A stretch of 64,000 nt of DNA from DASRHD01 sp035485575 (GTDB lineage: Bacteria; Verrucomicrobiota; Verrucomicrobiia; Opitutales; Opitutaceae), in the NCBI GenBank assembly GCA_035485575.1, contig DATHNW010000017.1, forward strand, positions 140,635 to 204,634. The letters are read 5' to 3'. A program made the position numbers and the translations under genes. The first letter of the stretch is position 1; each line of letters opens with the position of its first letter. Below are positions 18,002 to 25,914 of this stretch, piece by piece. The notes beneath the pieces are model-generated. The model was not told the DNA's origin. It was given only the letters and a program-made list of their open reading frames with translations, and ran no database searches.

Positions 18002-19329
18002 GCACGCCACCCGTCATCAACATCGGCCTGTGCGGTCTCGGCACGGTGGGGCAGGGTGTGTGGAAGCATCTCAGCCGCTCGCGCGCCGCGCTTGAGTCGC
18101 GCCTCGGCGTGCGGCTCGTGCTGCACCGCGCGGCCGTGCGCAGCCTGAAAAAGGCCCGCGCGGTCAAGATCCCCGCGGCCCGGCTCACCACCGACGCCCT
18201 CGCCGTCGCCACCGATCCCGAGGTGCACATCGTGTGCGAACTGATCGGTGGCACCGGTCTCGCGCGCGAGGTCACGCTTGCGGCGTTGCGCTGCGGGAAG
18301 GTCGTCGTCTCTGCCAACAAGGCGCTGCTCTGCGGGCACGGCGCGGAGATTTTCGCCACGGCGCGCCGGCACGGCGGGCACTTTTTCTTTGAAGCGTCGG
18401 TCGCCGGCGGCATTCCGATCATCAAGGCGCTGCGCGAGGGGCTTGTCGCCAACCGCTTCCGGCTGATTTACGGCATCCTCAACGGCACGTGCAATTACAT
18501 CCTCACCCGCATGACGCAGGAGGGTGCGAGCTACGCCGACATCCTCGCGGATGCCAAGCGCCTCGGTTATGCCGAGGCCGACGAGTCGCTTGATGTCCAG
18601 GGCTGGGACGCCGCGCACAAGGCCTCCATTCTCGCCTACCTTGCGCATGGCGTCTGGGTGCGCCCCTCGCAGATGATCGTCGAGGGCATCGAACGCATCA
18701 CGCAGGCTGACTTGCGCACCGCCGCGCAGCTCGGCTATGGCATCAAGCTGCTCGCCGTCATCACGCGCGATTTCGAGCAGAACGAACTTTTCGTCCGGGT
18801 GTATCCGACCCTGCTGCCGCGCGACCGTGTGCTCGCGAACGTCCATGGCGTGTTCAACGGCATCTCCGTGACCGGCGACGTCGTCGGCACGACCACCTAC
18901 ATCGGCCGCGGCGCCGGCCAGGACGCGACCGCGAGTGCCGTCATCAGCGACATCGCCGACGCCGTCACGCTGCTCACGGCCGGCAAGGCCGTCGTGCTGC
19001 CGGAGGAAGCCGCCGACCTGCACGCCCGTGGAGGCCATGGCGTGCGCCTTGCGCCGCTCCAGCGCGTGCGCGGCCGTTATTATTTGCGCCTCACGGTCCG
19101 CGACCAGCCCGGCGTCCTCGCGCAGGTCGCCACTGTCACGGCCAGACACGGCGTGAGCATTGCGAGCGTCATCCAGACTGCCGCGGAGCGGCCCCGCTCC
19201 GCCTCGCTCATCCTGACCACACACGAAAGCGACGAGCGCGCCATTCGTGCCACCCTCGGACACCTCGCGCAGCTGAAAAACGTGCTGGAAAAACCGCTGC
19301 TGCTCCGCATCGGGGATTTCTCGGAGTAG
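17998..19329 (+). CDS. hom: Homoserine dehydrogenase
   Basis: A 443-residue monofunctional enzyme reducing aspartate semialdehyde to homoserine. The nucleotide-binding loop is IGLCGLGTVGQGVWKHL; VVSANKALL, FEASVAGGIPIIKAL and LNGTCNYILTRM mark the catalytic core, with the Lys in the NK pair and the substrate-binding Asp/Glu in YAEADESLDVQGWDAAHK. A C-terminal ACT domain (about 355-430, LRLTVRDQPGVLAQVA) implies feedback control, probably by threonine. It is translationally coupled to plsY. Confidence 0.96.
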   Translation: MSTPPVINIGLCGLGTVGQGVWKHLSRSRAALESRLGVRLVLHRAAVRSLKKARAVKIPAARLTTDALAVATDPEVHIVCELIGGTGLAREVTLAALRCGKVVVSANKALLCGHGAEIFATARRHGGHFFFEASVAGGIPIIKALREGLVANRFRLIYGILNGTCNYILTRMTQEGASYADILADAKRLGYAEADESLDVQGWDAAHKASILAYLAHGVWVRPSQMIVEGIERITQADLRTAAQLGYGIKLLAVITRDFEQNELFVRVYPTLLPRDRVLANVHGVFNGISVTGDVVGTTTYIGRGAGQDATASAVISDIADAVTLLTAGKAVVLPEEAADLHARGGHGVRLAPLQRVRGRYYLRLTVRDQPGVLAQVATVTARHGVSIASVIQTAAERPRSASLILTTHESDERAIRATLGHLAQLKNVLEKPLLLRIGDFSE

Positions 19330-19369
19330 CCGGCTTTCAACTTTCAACCCCCAACCCTCAACTATTCTG

Positions 19370-20587
19370 ATGGCCCGCATCGTCCAGAAATATGGCGGCA
19401 CCTCCGTGGGTGACGTCGAACGCATCAAGAAAGTCGCCGAGCGCATCAAGGCCTTCCGCGACGAAGGCAACGAGCTTGTCATCGTTGTGTCCGCCCGCGC
19501 CGGCGTGACCAACGAGCTCATCGCCCGGGCGAAGGCCCTGAGCCCGAACCCGAGCGAACGCGAGCTCGACCAGCTCCTCGCCGTCGGCGAACAGGAGACC
19601 ATCGCCCTCACTGCCATGGCACTGCACGGGGTGGGGGTGGACGCCATCAGCTACACCGGCGCGCAGGCCGGCATTTTCACCGACAAGGTGCACACGAAGG
19701 CCAAGATCAAGACGATCAATGCCAAGCCCATCGAGAAGGACCTCAAGGCCGGCCGCGTCGTCATCGTCGCCGGCTTCCAGGGCATCAACGAGGAGGGCCA
19801 GATCACCACGCTTGGCCGCGGCGGCTCCGACCTCACCGCCATCGCGCTCGCCGCTGCGCTCAAGGCCGACAAGTGCGAAATCTACACCGACGTCGACGGC
19901 GTTTATACCGCGGACCCGCGCGTCGTGAAAAATGCGCGCAAACTGCCCGAGATTTCCTACGACGAAATGCTCGAGCTCGCCTCCTCCGGCAGCAAGGTCA
20001 TGCAGTCGCGCTCGGTCGAGTTCGCCAAGAAGTACAGCGTCATTTTCGAAGTCCGCTCATCGTTCAACCACAACCCAGGAACCATCGTGAAAGAAGAAGT
20101 CGCCTACATGGAACAAGTCGTCGTGCGCGGCGTAGCCGTGGACAAGGACCAGGCCAAGATCATCGTCAGCAACATCCTCGACAAACCTGGCTCGGCGGCG
20201 AAGGTCTTTCGCGCGCTCGCGGATGCCAATATCATCGTCGACATGATCGTGCAGAACGTCGGCCGGCACGGCATCGCCAACCTCACCTTCACCGTGCCGC
20301 AGGGCGACACCGGCAAGGCCGTCAAGGCGCTCGAGCCCGTGCTCGATGCCATCGGCGGCGGCCAGGTCGCCGTGCACGAGCACATCGCCAAGCTCTCCGT
20401 CGTCGGCGTGGGCATGAAGACGCACAGCGGCGTCGCCGCCATGCTCTTCCAGGCGCTGGCCGACGCGGGCGTCAATATCGAGCTCATCAGCACGTCCGAG
20501 ATCAAGATCTCCGTCATCATCGACCAGGATCGCGCCGACGAGGCCGCGCGCGTCGCGCACACGGCGTTTGGTCTGGAGAAGATCTAA
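19370..20587 (+). CDS. lysC: Aspartate kinase
   Basis: A 405-residue monofunctional aspartokinase phosphorylating aspartate at the head of the Lys/Thr/Met/Ile pathway. N-terminal IVQKYGGTSVGDVERIKKVA is the ATP/aspartate signature; the kinase loop is TTLGRGGSDLTAIALAAALKAD. Two C-terminal ACT domains (about 265-340 and 345-405) mediate feedback inhibition. The 40-bp gap after hom holds pyrimidine-rich TTTCAACTTTCAAC words similar to those in the repeats further downstream. Confidence 0.96.
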   Translation: MARIVQKYGGTSVGDVERIKKVAERIKAFRDEGNELVIVVSARAGVTNELIARAKALSPNPSERELDQLLAVGEQETIALTAMALHGVGVDAISYTGAQAGIFTDKVHTKAKIKTINAKPIEKDLKAGRVVIVAGFQGINEEGQITTLGRGGSDLTAIALAAALKADKCEIYTDVDGVYTADPRVVKNARKLPEISYDEMLELASSGSKVMQSRSVEFAKKYSVIFEVRSSFNHNPGTIVKEEVAYMEQVVVRGVAVDKDQAKIIVSNILDKPGSAAKVFRALADANIIVDMIVQNVGRHGIANLTFTVPQGDTGKAVKALEPVLDAIGGGQVAVHEHIAKLSVVGVGMKTHSGVAAMLFQALADAGVNIELISTSEIKISVIIDQDRADEAARVAHTAFGLEKI

Positions 20588-20710
20588 CCAGAAATCAGAT
20601 ATCAGAAGTCGGGGGCCAGAAAACGGATGCCAAAACCCGGAAGCCAGAGGCCAAACATCAGATACCAGAAGTCAGAGGCGGGAAGCTAATGCCAAGAAAT
20701 CAAAGGACAG
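20588..20710. repeat. Left degenerate repeat flank of the four-helix element
   Basis: A run of loosely reiterated words such as CAGAAATCAGA (20589-20599) and CAGAAGTCAGA (20666-20676). The first recurs inverted in the right flank (TCTGATTTCTG, 21160-21170). It fills the whole lysC to four-helix-gene interval and carries no other gene. Confidence 0.75.
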
Positions 20711-21121
20711 ATGGGTGAACCAATAAACCATTTTTCCGATCTTATCGTTTATCGGAAAGCTTTCGCGTTGGGCCTGCGCATTTTTGAGCTCTCTCGAAGC
20801 TGGCCGGTCGAAGAGCGATATGCGTTGATCGATCAAATTCGGCGTTCGTCGCGCTCCGTTGGCGCGAACATCGCTGAAGCCTGGGCCAAGCGGCGTTATG
20901 CGGCCCATTTTGTCAGCAAACTTTCTGATTCGGACGCGGAGCTTCATGAAACCGAACATTGGCTGAGGTGCGCGCTAAAGCATGGTTATCTTGTCCGTGG
21001 TGATTTTGATTTGCTTTCGGTTGAACTTACCGAAGTCGGCAAGATGCTGGGCAGCATGATGTACAAACCTGATTCCTTCTTGCTCAGGCCGCGCCGCCCT
21101 CAGTCGGCTTCCACTCTCTGA
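20711..21121 (+). CDS. Four-helix bundle protein (23S rRNA intervening-sequence family)
   Basis: A 136-residue protein of the S23/IVP family (also related to the Avd accessory protein of diversity-generating retroelements). Family motifs: DLIVYRKAFALGLRIFELSRSWP, QIRRSSRSVGANIAEAW, DAELHETEHWLRCALKHGYL. AAAGGAC precedes the ATG at a good ribosome-site distance. Function is unknown for the family; known forms are basic and bind nucleic acid. It sits inside the threonine operon, flanked by inverted copies of the same degenerate repeat, and no reverse transcriptase or rRNA is nearby. Confidence 0.88.
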   Translation: MGEPINHFSDLIVYRKAFALGLRIFELSRSWPVEERYALIDQIRRSSRSVGANIAEAWAKRRYAAHFVSKLSDSDAELHETEHWLRCALKHGYLVRGDFDLLSVELTEVGKMLGSMMYKPDSFLLRPRRPQSASTL

Positions 21122-21197
21122 CTGCTGCTTTTTTGTCCTTCAATCTCAGCCATCTGCTCTCTGATTTCTGTCTTCTGACCTCTAGCTTCTGACTTCT
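21122..21197. repeat. Right degenerate repeat flank of the four-helix element
   Basis: Pyrimidine-rich complement of the left flank, with TCTGATTTCTG (21160-21170) and TCTGACTTCT (21188-21197). It runs directly into the thrC start codon, so thrC's leader consists of repeat sequence and has no recognisable ribosome site. Confidence 0.75.
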
Positions 21198-22556
21198 ATG
21201 AATTTTCTCTCCACCAGAGGCCAGACTCCGGCGCTCGGCTTTTCGGACGCCGTCGCCACCGGCTTGGCGCCGGACGGCGGATTGTTCCTCCCGGAAACGC
21301 TGCCGGATTTTTCCGGCCGGCTGGCCGAATTTGCCAGATTCGGCTATCCGGAATTGTGCTTTGAGTTTCTCAAGGTTTTCGCGACGGACATCCCTGCCGG
21401 CACCCTGCGCGAAATCATCACCCGCTCCTACACGCGCTTCGATCATCCCGACATTGCGCCGCTCGTGAAACTCGATGAGCGCACCTATGTGCTCGAGCTT
21501 TTCCACGGGCCGACTCTCGCATTCAAGGACTTCGCGCTTCAGCTCCTCGGCAATCTCTACGAGCACCAATGCGCCCTGCGTGGCGAATCGATCAACGTCC
21601 TCGGCGCGACCTCGGGCGACACCGGTGCGGCCGCCATCTACGGTCTGCTGGGCAAGCCGCGCACCGCCATTTTCATTTTATATCCCGACGGCCGCGTCTC
21701 GCCGTTGCAGGAGCGCCAGATGACCTGCACCGGCGCGAACAACGTCTTCGCGCTCGCGCTCGACGGCACGTTCGACGACGCGCAGGCCGCGCTGAAGGAG
21801 GTCTTTGCCGACCAGAAATTCCGCGCGCAGCACCGGCTCTCCGCTGTCAACTCCATCAACCTCGCGCGCGTGCTCGCGCAATGTGTTTATTATCTGTACG
21901 CTTGGCTGCGGCTGCCGGCGGCCGCGCGTGACAATGCCGAGTTCGTCGTCCCCACGGGCAATTTCGGCAATGTGCTAGCCGGCTGGATGCTCCGGAAAAT
22001 GGGCGTGCCCATCCGCGGCTTCAAGGTCGCGACCAACCAGAACGACATTCTCTACCGCCTCTTCACGACCGGCGATTACCGCCTCGGCGACGTGCATCCG
22101 AGTCTCGCGCCGTCGATGGACATCCAGGTCGCGTCGAACTTCGAGCGGTTCCTTTATTACAGCCTGGGCCGTGATCCCGCGCGCGTGCGCGAGGTCCTGC
22201 AAACATTCAAGGCCACCGGCGCCTACCGCTTCGAGAACTTCGACCGCGACAGTTTCACCGCCTCGCGCTGCTCCGATGCGGAGATCCCCGCAATCATCAG
22301 CCGCGTGTACCGCAGTTACGGCTACGTGGCCGACCCGCATACCGCCTGCGGCTTCAAGGAACTCAATCCCGACCGCGTGAGCGTCGTCCTTGCGACGGCC
22401 AGCCCGGCGAAATTCCCCGACACCATCCGCCGCGCCATCGGCTCTGAGCCCGTGCACCCGAGCCTCGAGGCGTTGAAGTCCCGGCCGATCGTGAAATATC
22501 CGCTGCGCGCCGACGCCCAAGTGATCAAAGCCTTCATCGAGTCGCACGCCGTGTGA
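21198..22556 (+). CDS. thrC: Threonine synthase
   Basis: A 452-residue PLP enzyme converting O-phosphohomoserine to threonine. N-terminal MNFLSTRGQTPALGFSDAVATGLAPDGGLFLPE is typical of the long (E. coli/yeast-type) class; the PLP lysine is in FHGPTLAFKDFALQ, the phosphate cup in GATSGDTGAAAIYG. It belongs functionally with hom and lysC upstream but is separated from them by the four-helix element. Confidence 0.95.
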   Translation: MNFLSTRGQTPALGFSDAVATGLAPDGGLFLPETLPDFSGRLAEFARFGYPELCFEFLKVFATDIPAGTLREIITRSYTRFDHPDIAPLVKLDERTYVLELFHGPTLAFKDFALQLLGNLYEHQCALRGESINVLGATSGDTGAAAIYGLLGKPRTAIFILYPDGRVSPLQERQMTCTGANNVFALALDGTFDDAQAALKEVFADQKFRAQHRLSAVNSINLARVLAQCVYYLYAWLRLPAAARDNAEFVVPTGNFGNVLAGWMLRKMGVPIRGFKVATNQNDILYRLFTTGDYRLGDVHPSLAPSMDIQVASNFERFLYYSLGRDPARVREVLQTFKATGAYRFENFDRDSFTASRCSDAEIPAIISRVYRSYGYVADPHTACGFKELNPDRVSVVLATASPAKFPDTIRRAIGSEPVHPSLEALKSRPIVKYPLRADAQVIKAFIESHAV

Positions 22557-22775
22557 CGTTGAGGAAAATTGCGGAGATAGATGGATTGTTGGCTTATGAG
22601 ATGCTGTTACTGATCAAGAAGCTGGCATGAGAATTTTCTAGGGATATTCCGCAGCCGTAATTTTATTGCCATGGGACGATACGGCGCCATTTCTGCAAGC
22701 CGTTTGCGTTATGCGTTCACTGCTTTTGCTCATCGCTACATCTGAAAAATCACTTTCGCGCTCATTCCAAGTTCC
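22557..22775. other. Intergenic region before the surface-protein island
   Basis: 219 bp between thrC and the LamG protein. Moderately AT-richer than the flanks; I see no gene, terminator hairpin or convincing promoter. Confidence 0.4.
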
Positions 22776-25700
22776 ATGTGCTTTTCTCTTTTCCGCCGGA
22801 TCTGTCTCTTGGGGTTTGCTGTTGGTTTGGCTCTTGCCGCAGCCGGACAGGCGACGCTGCCGTATATCACCGATTTTGATTCCTCGCTGGGATTCACGAC
22901 CGGGTCGCTGAATGGCCAGCAAAACTGGCTTGTGCTCAGCGGCTCGGCCGACGTCACCAGTACGGTTTCTTTTATGGGCAATCAGTCTGTCGTGCTGGAA
23001 TCCGGCACGTCCACTCCCGAGATCGGTCTGCCTTTTGCGGCGCCATCGCCTTCCCAGCCGATCGTCTATGTCGATTGCATTCTTAAGCCGGTGGCCAGTA
23101 GTGCCATTTCTTCCTACATTTATCTCGATACTTCGCTGGCTGTGCTCGTCCGCAATGATGGCGCCGGCGGCGGCCAGATTTTTGCTTTCGATGGCGCCGA
23201 CTGGATCCCGACCCCGGCTGTTTTTGCCATCAACAACAGTAACAACACGGCGACTGATTGGATGCGCCTGACTTTCCGCTTGGATTTCACGGCCAAGACA
23301 TGGGATCTCTACTACGATGGAATTTTTGTCGCCCATGACGTGGCCTTTCTGGATGACACCATTACTTATCTGCCCTTTTTCATGTATCAGGGCGATCCCA
23401 CGGCGCCAAGCTACTTGAATCTTCTCTACGCTGGTTCCACCAATCTGCTTTTCACTGATGCCAACAATGATGGCATTCCGGACGACTGGGAAACCACCTA
23501 TGGGCTGAGCACCTCAATCGACCAGCGCAATCTCGATCCCGATGGCGACGGCCAGACGAACTTGGAGGAATACATCGCCGGCACTAATCCTAATGATTAC
23601 TACAACGGCGTACTGCCCGTGATCACCTCGCAGGTGGACTCCAGCGGCGTGCCCGGTGCGTCGGGCCTTGTTTCAGTGAAGGTCACCCGCGCTTCCGACG
23701 GCGCGCCGCTGCCCAATGCGCCCGTCACCCTGACTGTCACCAGTGGCGCCACGCAGATCGCTGCGACGCTCGGCGGCACACCCTCGGCCTCCGCGACTGT
23801 TAAAACGGATTCCAATGGTGTGGCGAGTGCCTATGTCAGCTTTATTACACTTGCCTCCGATACGCTTACGGCCACCGCCCACGCCGTCGCCCCAAACGGC
23901 AGTACACTGACTGCAACTATTTCCATTACCATCAATCCGCCGGCGGTCTCCAACCTGCGCCTCTGGGTTAAAGCGGATGATCCCAGAATAACAAGTAGTC
24001 CCATCAGCAGCTGGCCCGATAGTGCTGGCGGTAACAATCTCACACAAAGCACCAATTCCAGCCAGCCGACAATGGTGACTGATTCAACCGTGTTGAACGG
24101 CCATCCGATGGTGCACTTCAACGGGACCAGCCAGTATCTGCATGTGCCGCTGGCGGTGCTGAGCGGCGTGTCTGGGGCGGAAGCGTTCGTGGTGTTGCGG
24201 GCCGCCTCGGCCAGTCCGTCCAGCCCCCGCGCACTCTGGTACATGGGGGCCAACGGCAGCGCGTATCCGGATACGGACGGTAATATCAAGGAGGACTTTT
24301 TCTCAAATAATGGCGTCATGGTCGTCGGCCATCCGGTGGCGCTCACCAGCTTCCACTTGCTCGATGTCAGCTCGCAGTCGAACGACTGGGAGGCGCGGCT
24401 CAACGGAATCCTTTCCTATGTGACCAACAGCAACACCCCGACCAGCGGGTTCCGGAACGATGCGATCCTGGGTGCGGACGGGTATGGCGGCGTGGGGTCG
24501 TACTTTGCCGGCGACGTCGCCGAAATCATCATCTACAATCGGGTGCTCAGCGCTGCGGAGCGTCAGGCGGTCAGTACCTACCTGGCCAGCAAATATGCGC
24601 TTTTCAGTCTGCCACCGATTCCGGCCAATCTGGCCGCGACCCCACTGTCGCCCGGCCAAATCAGCCTGCAATGGCAGGCGCCGTTGCGCAGCGACCATGT
24701 CAATTACCTCATTGAGCGCTCAACCGACGGAGTGACCTTCAATCAAGTGGCCAGCGTGGCGGACGCCTTGAGCTACATCGACGCAGGGTCCACGCAAAAT
24801 CCGTTGAATCCGGGCACGACCTATTGGTATCAGGTGCAGGCGCAGGGTTATACGGGCACGTCCAGTCCCAGTCTTCCTGTATCAGTCACCACGCTGTTGA
24901 CTGGAGGCGGAACGGATATGCCACTGACCAATATGGTGCTGTGGGTGCGTGCCGATGCCGATACGACCAACGGCTCGTCCATGACGGTTTGGGAGGACCA
25001 AAGCGGCAGCAATAACGGCGGTAACAATCTCACACAAAGCACCAATTCCAGCCAGCCGACAATGGTGACTGATTCAACCGTGTTGAACGGCCATCCGATG
25101 GTGCACTTCAACGGGACCAGCCAGTATTTGCATGTACCGCTGGCGGTGCTGAGCGGCGTGTCTGGGGCGGAAGCGTTCGTGGTGTTGCGGGCCGCCTCGG
25201 CCAGTCCGTCCGTCCGCCGCGCACTCTGGTACATGGGAGCCGACGCGACTGCCTATCCGGATACGGACGGCAATATCAAGGATGACTTTTTCTCGAATAA
25301 TGGCGCCATGGTCGTTGGCCATCCGGTGGCGCTCACCAGCTTCCACTTGCTCGATGTCAGCTCGCAGTCGAACGACTGGGAGGCGCGGCTCAACGGAATC
25401 CTTTATTCTGTGACGACCAGCAATACTCCGTCCAGCGGGTTCCGAAACGATGCGATCCTGGGTGCGGACGGATATGGCAACGTGCAAGCGTACTTTGCCG
25501 GCGATATCGCCGAAATCATCATTTATAATCGCGTCCTGAGTCCCCAGGAGCGCGAAACCGTGAATTTTTATTTGAACAGCAAATATGCATTTACGGCCGA
25601 TACGACCGCTTTCGACAGTTATCGCGATGGCAATTACGACGGCCTGCCGGATGCAGTGGATCGTGCATTGGATTTTGATCCCAGCTCCATGGATGTGGAC

Positions 25701-25904
25701 GGCGACGGGATTTCAAATCTGATCGAACTGAGGAATGGCACCGACCCGCTCAATGAGGATACCGACGGTGATGGCGTGCCCGACGGGCAGGATGCCTATC
25801 CGCTCGATCCGAATCGCTGGCAGCTGCTCACCTCTGACCCAGACGATCACACGGCTCCAGCCATCACGCTGACTGACCCTGCTGGTGCCGTGCCACTTGA
25901 CTGA
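22776..25904 (+). CDS. Secreted multidomain LamG/Fn3 surface protein
   Basis: A 1042-residue exported protein. A signal peptide (about 1-24, ending AAAGQA) precedes a first concanavalin/LamG-like domain (about 27-230). Next come a calcium-binding TSP3-like segment (DANNDGIPDDWETTYGL... DPDGDGQTNLEEY), a bacterial Ig-like domain (about 280-385), a second LamG-like domain (about 392-605), an Fn3 domain (about 612-702), a third LamG-like domain (about 717-938) nearly identical to the second, and Asp-rich DVDGDGISN/DTDGDGVPDGQDAYP repeats. Such proteins bind glycans or mediate adhesion. No PEP-CTERM or LPXTG anchor is visible. The RHS gene starts 10 bp after its stop, so the two are probably one operon and may act together (inference). 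Confidence 0.82.
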   Translation: MCFSLFRRICLLGFAVGLALAAAGQATLPYITDFDSSLGFTTGSLNGQQNWLVLSGSADVTSTVSFMGNQSVVLESGTSTPEIGLPFAAPSPSQPIVYVDCILKPVASSAISSYIYLDTSLAVLVRNDGAGGGQIFAFDGADWIPTPAVFAINNSNNTATDWMRLTFRLDFTAKTWDLYYDGIFVAHDVAFLDDTITYLPFFMYQGDPTAPSYLNLLYAGSTNLLFTDANNDGIPDDWETTYGLSTSIDQRNLDPDGDGQTNLEEYIAGTNPNDYYNGVLPVITSQVDSSGVPGASGLVSVKVTRASDGAPLPNAPVTLTVTSGATQIAATLGGTPSASATVKTDSNGVASAYVSFITLASDTLTATAHAVAPNGSTLTATISITINPPAVSNLRLWVKADDPRITSSPISSWPDSAGGNNLTQSTNSSQPTMVTDSTVLNGHPMVHFNGTSQYLHVPLAVLSGVSGAEAFVVLRAASASPSSPRALWYMGANGSAYPDTDGNIKEDFFSNNGVMVVGHPVALTSFHLLDVSSQSNDWEARLNGILSYVTNSNTPTSGFRNDAILGADGYGGVGSYFAGDVAEIIIYNRVLSAAERQAVSTYLASKYALFSLPPIPANLAATPLSPGQISLQWQAPLRSDHVNYLIERSTDGVTFNQVASVADALSYIDAGSTQNPLNPGTTYWYQVQAQGYTGTSSPSLPVSVTTLLTGGGTDMPLTNMVLWVRADADTTNGSSMTVWEDQSGSNNGGNNLTQSTNSSQPTMVTDSTVLNGHPMVHFNGTSQYLHVPLAVLSGVSGAEAFVVLRAASASPSVRRALWYMGADATAYPDTDGNIKDDFFSNNGAMVVGHPVALTSFHLLDVSSQSNDWEARLNGILYSVTTSNTPSSGFRNDAILGADGYGNVQAYFAGDIAEIIIYNRVLSPQERETVNFYLNSKYAFTADTTAFDSYRDGNYDGLPDAVDRALDFDPSSMDVDGDGISNLIELRNGTDPLNEDTDGDGVPDGQDAYPLDPNRWQLLTSDPDDHTAPAITLTDPAGAVPLD
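24029..24551 (+). repeat. Internal direct repeat, copy 1
   Basis: Encodes the second LamG-like domain. It recurs exactly 990 bp (330 codons) downstream with very few differences in its first 190 bp and more towards the end. Confidence 0.9.
25019..25541 (+). repeat. Internal direct repeat, copy 2
   Basis: Encodes the third LamG-like domain. It is in frame with copy 1; substitutions cluster near the 3' half, as expected from recent duplication or partial gene conversion. Confidence 0.9.
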
Positions 25905-25914
25905 TTTTTTTGCC

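Noticed and set aside
20711..21121. Avd-like accessory protein of a diversity-generating retroelement
   Set aside because: Avd is in the same family, but no reverse transcriptase, template repeat or variable repeat is seen in the window.
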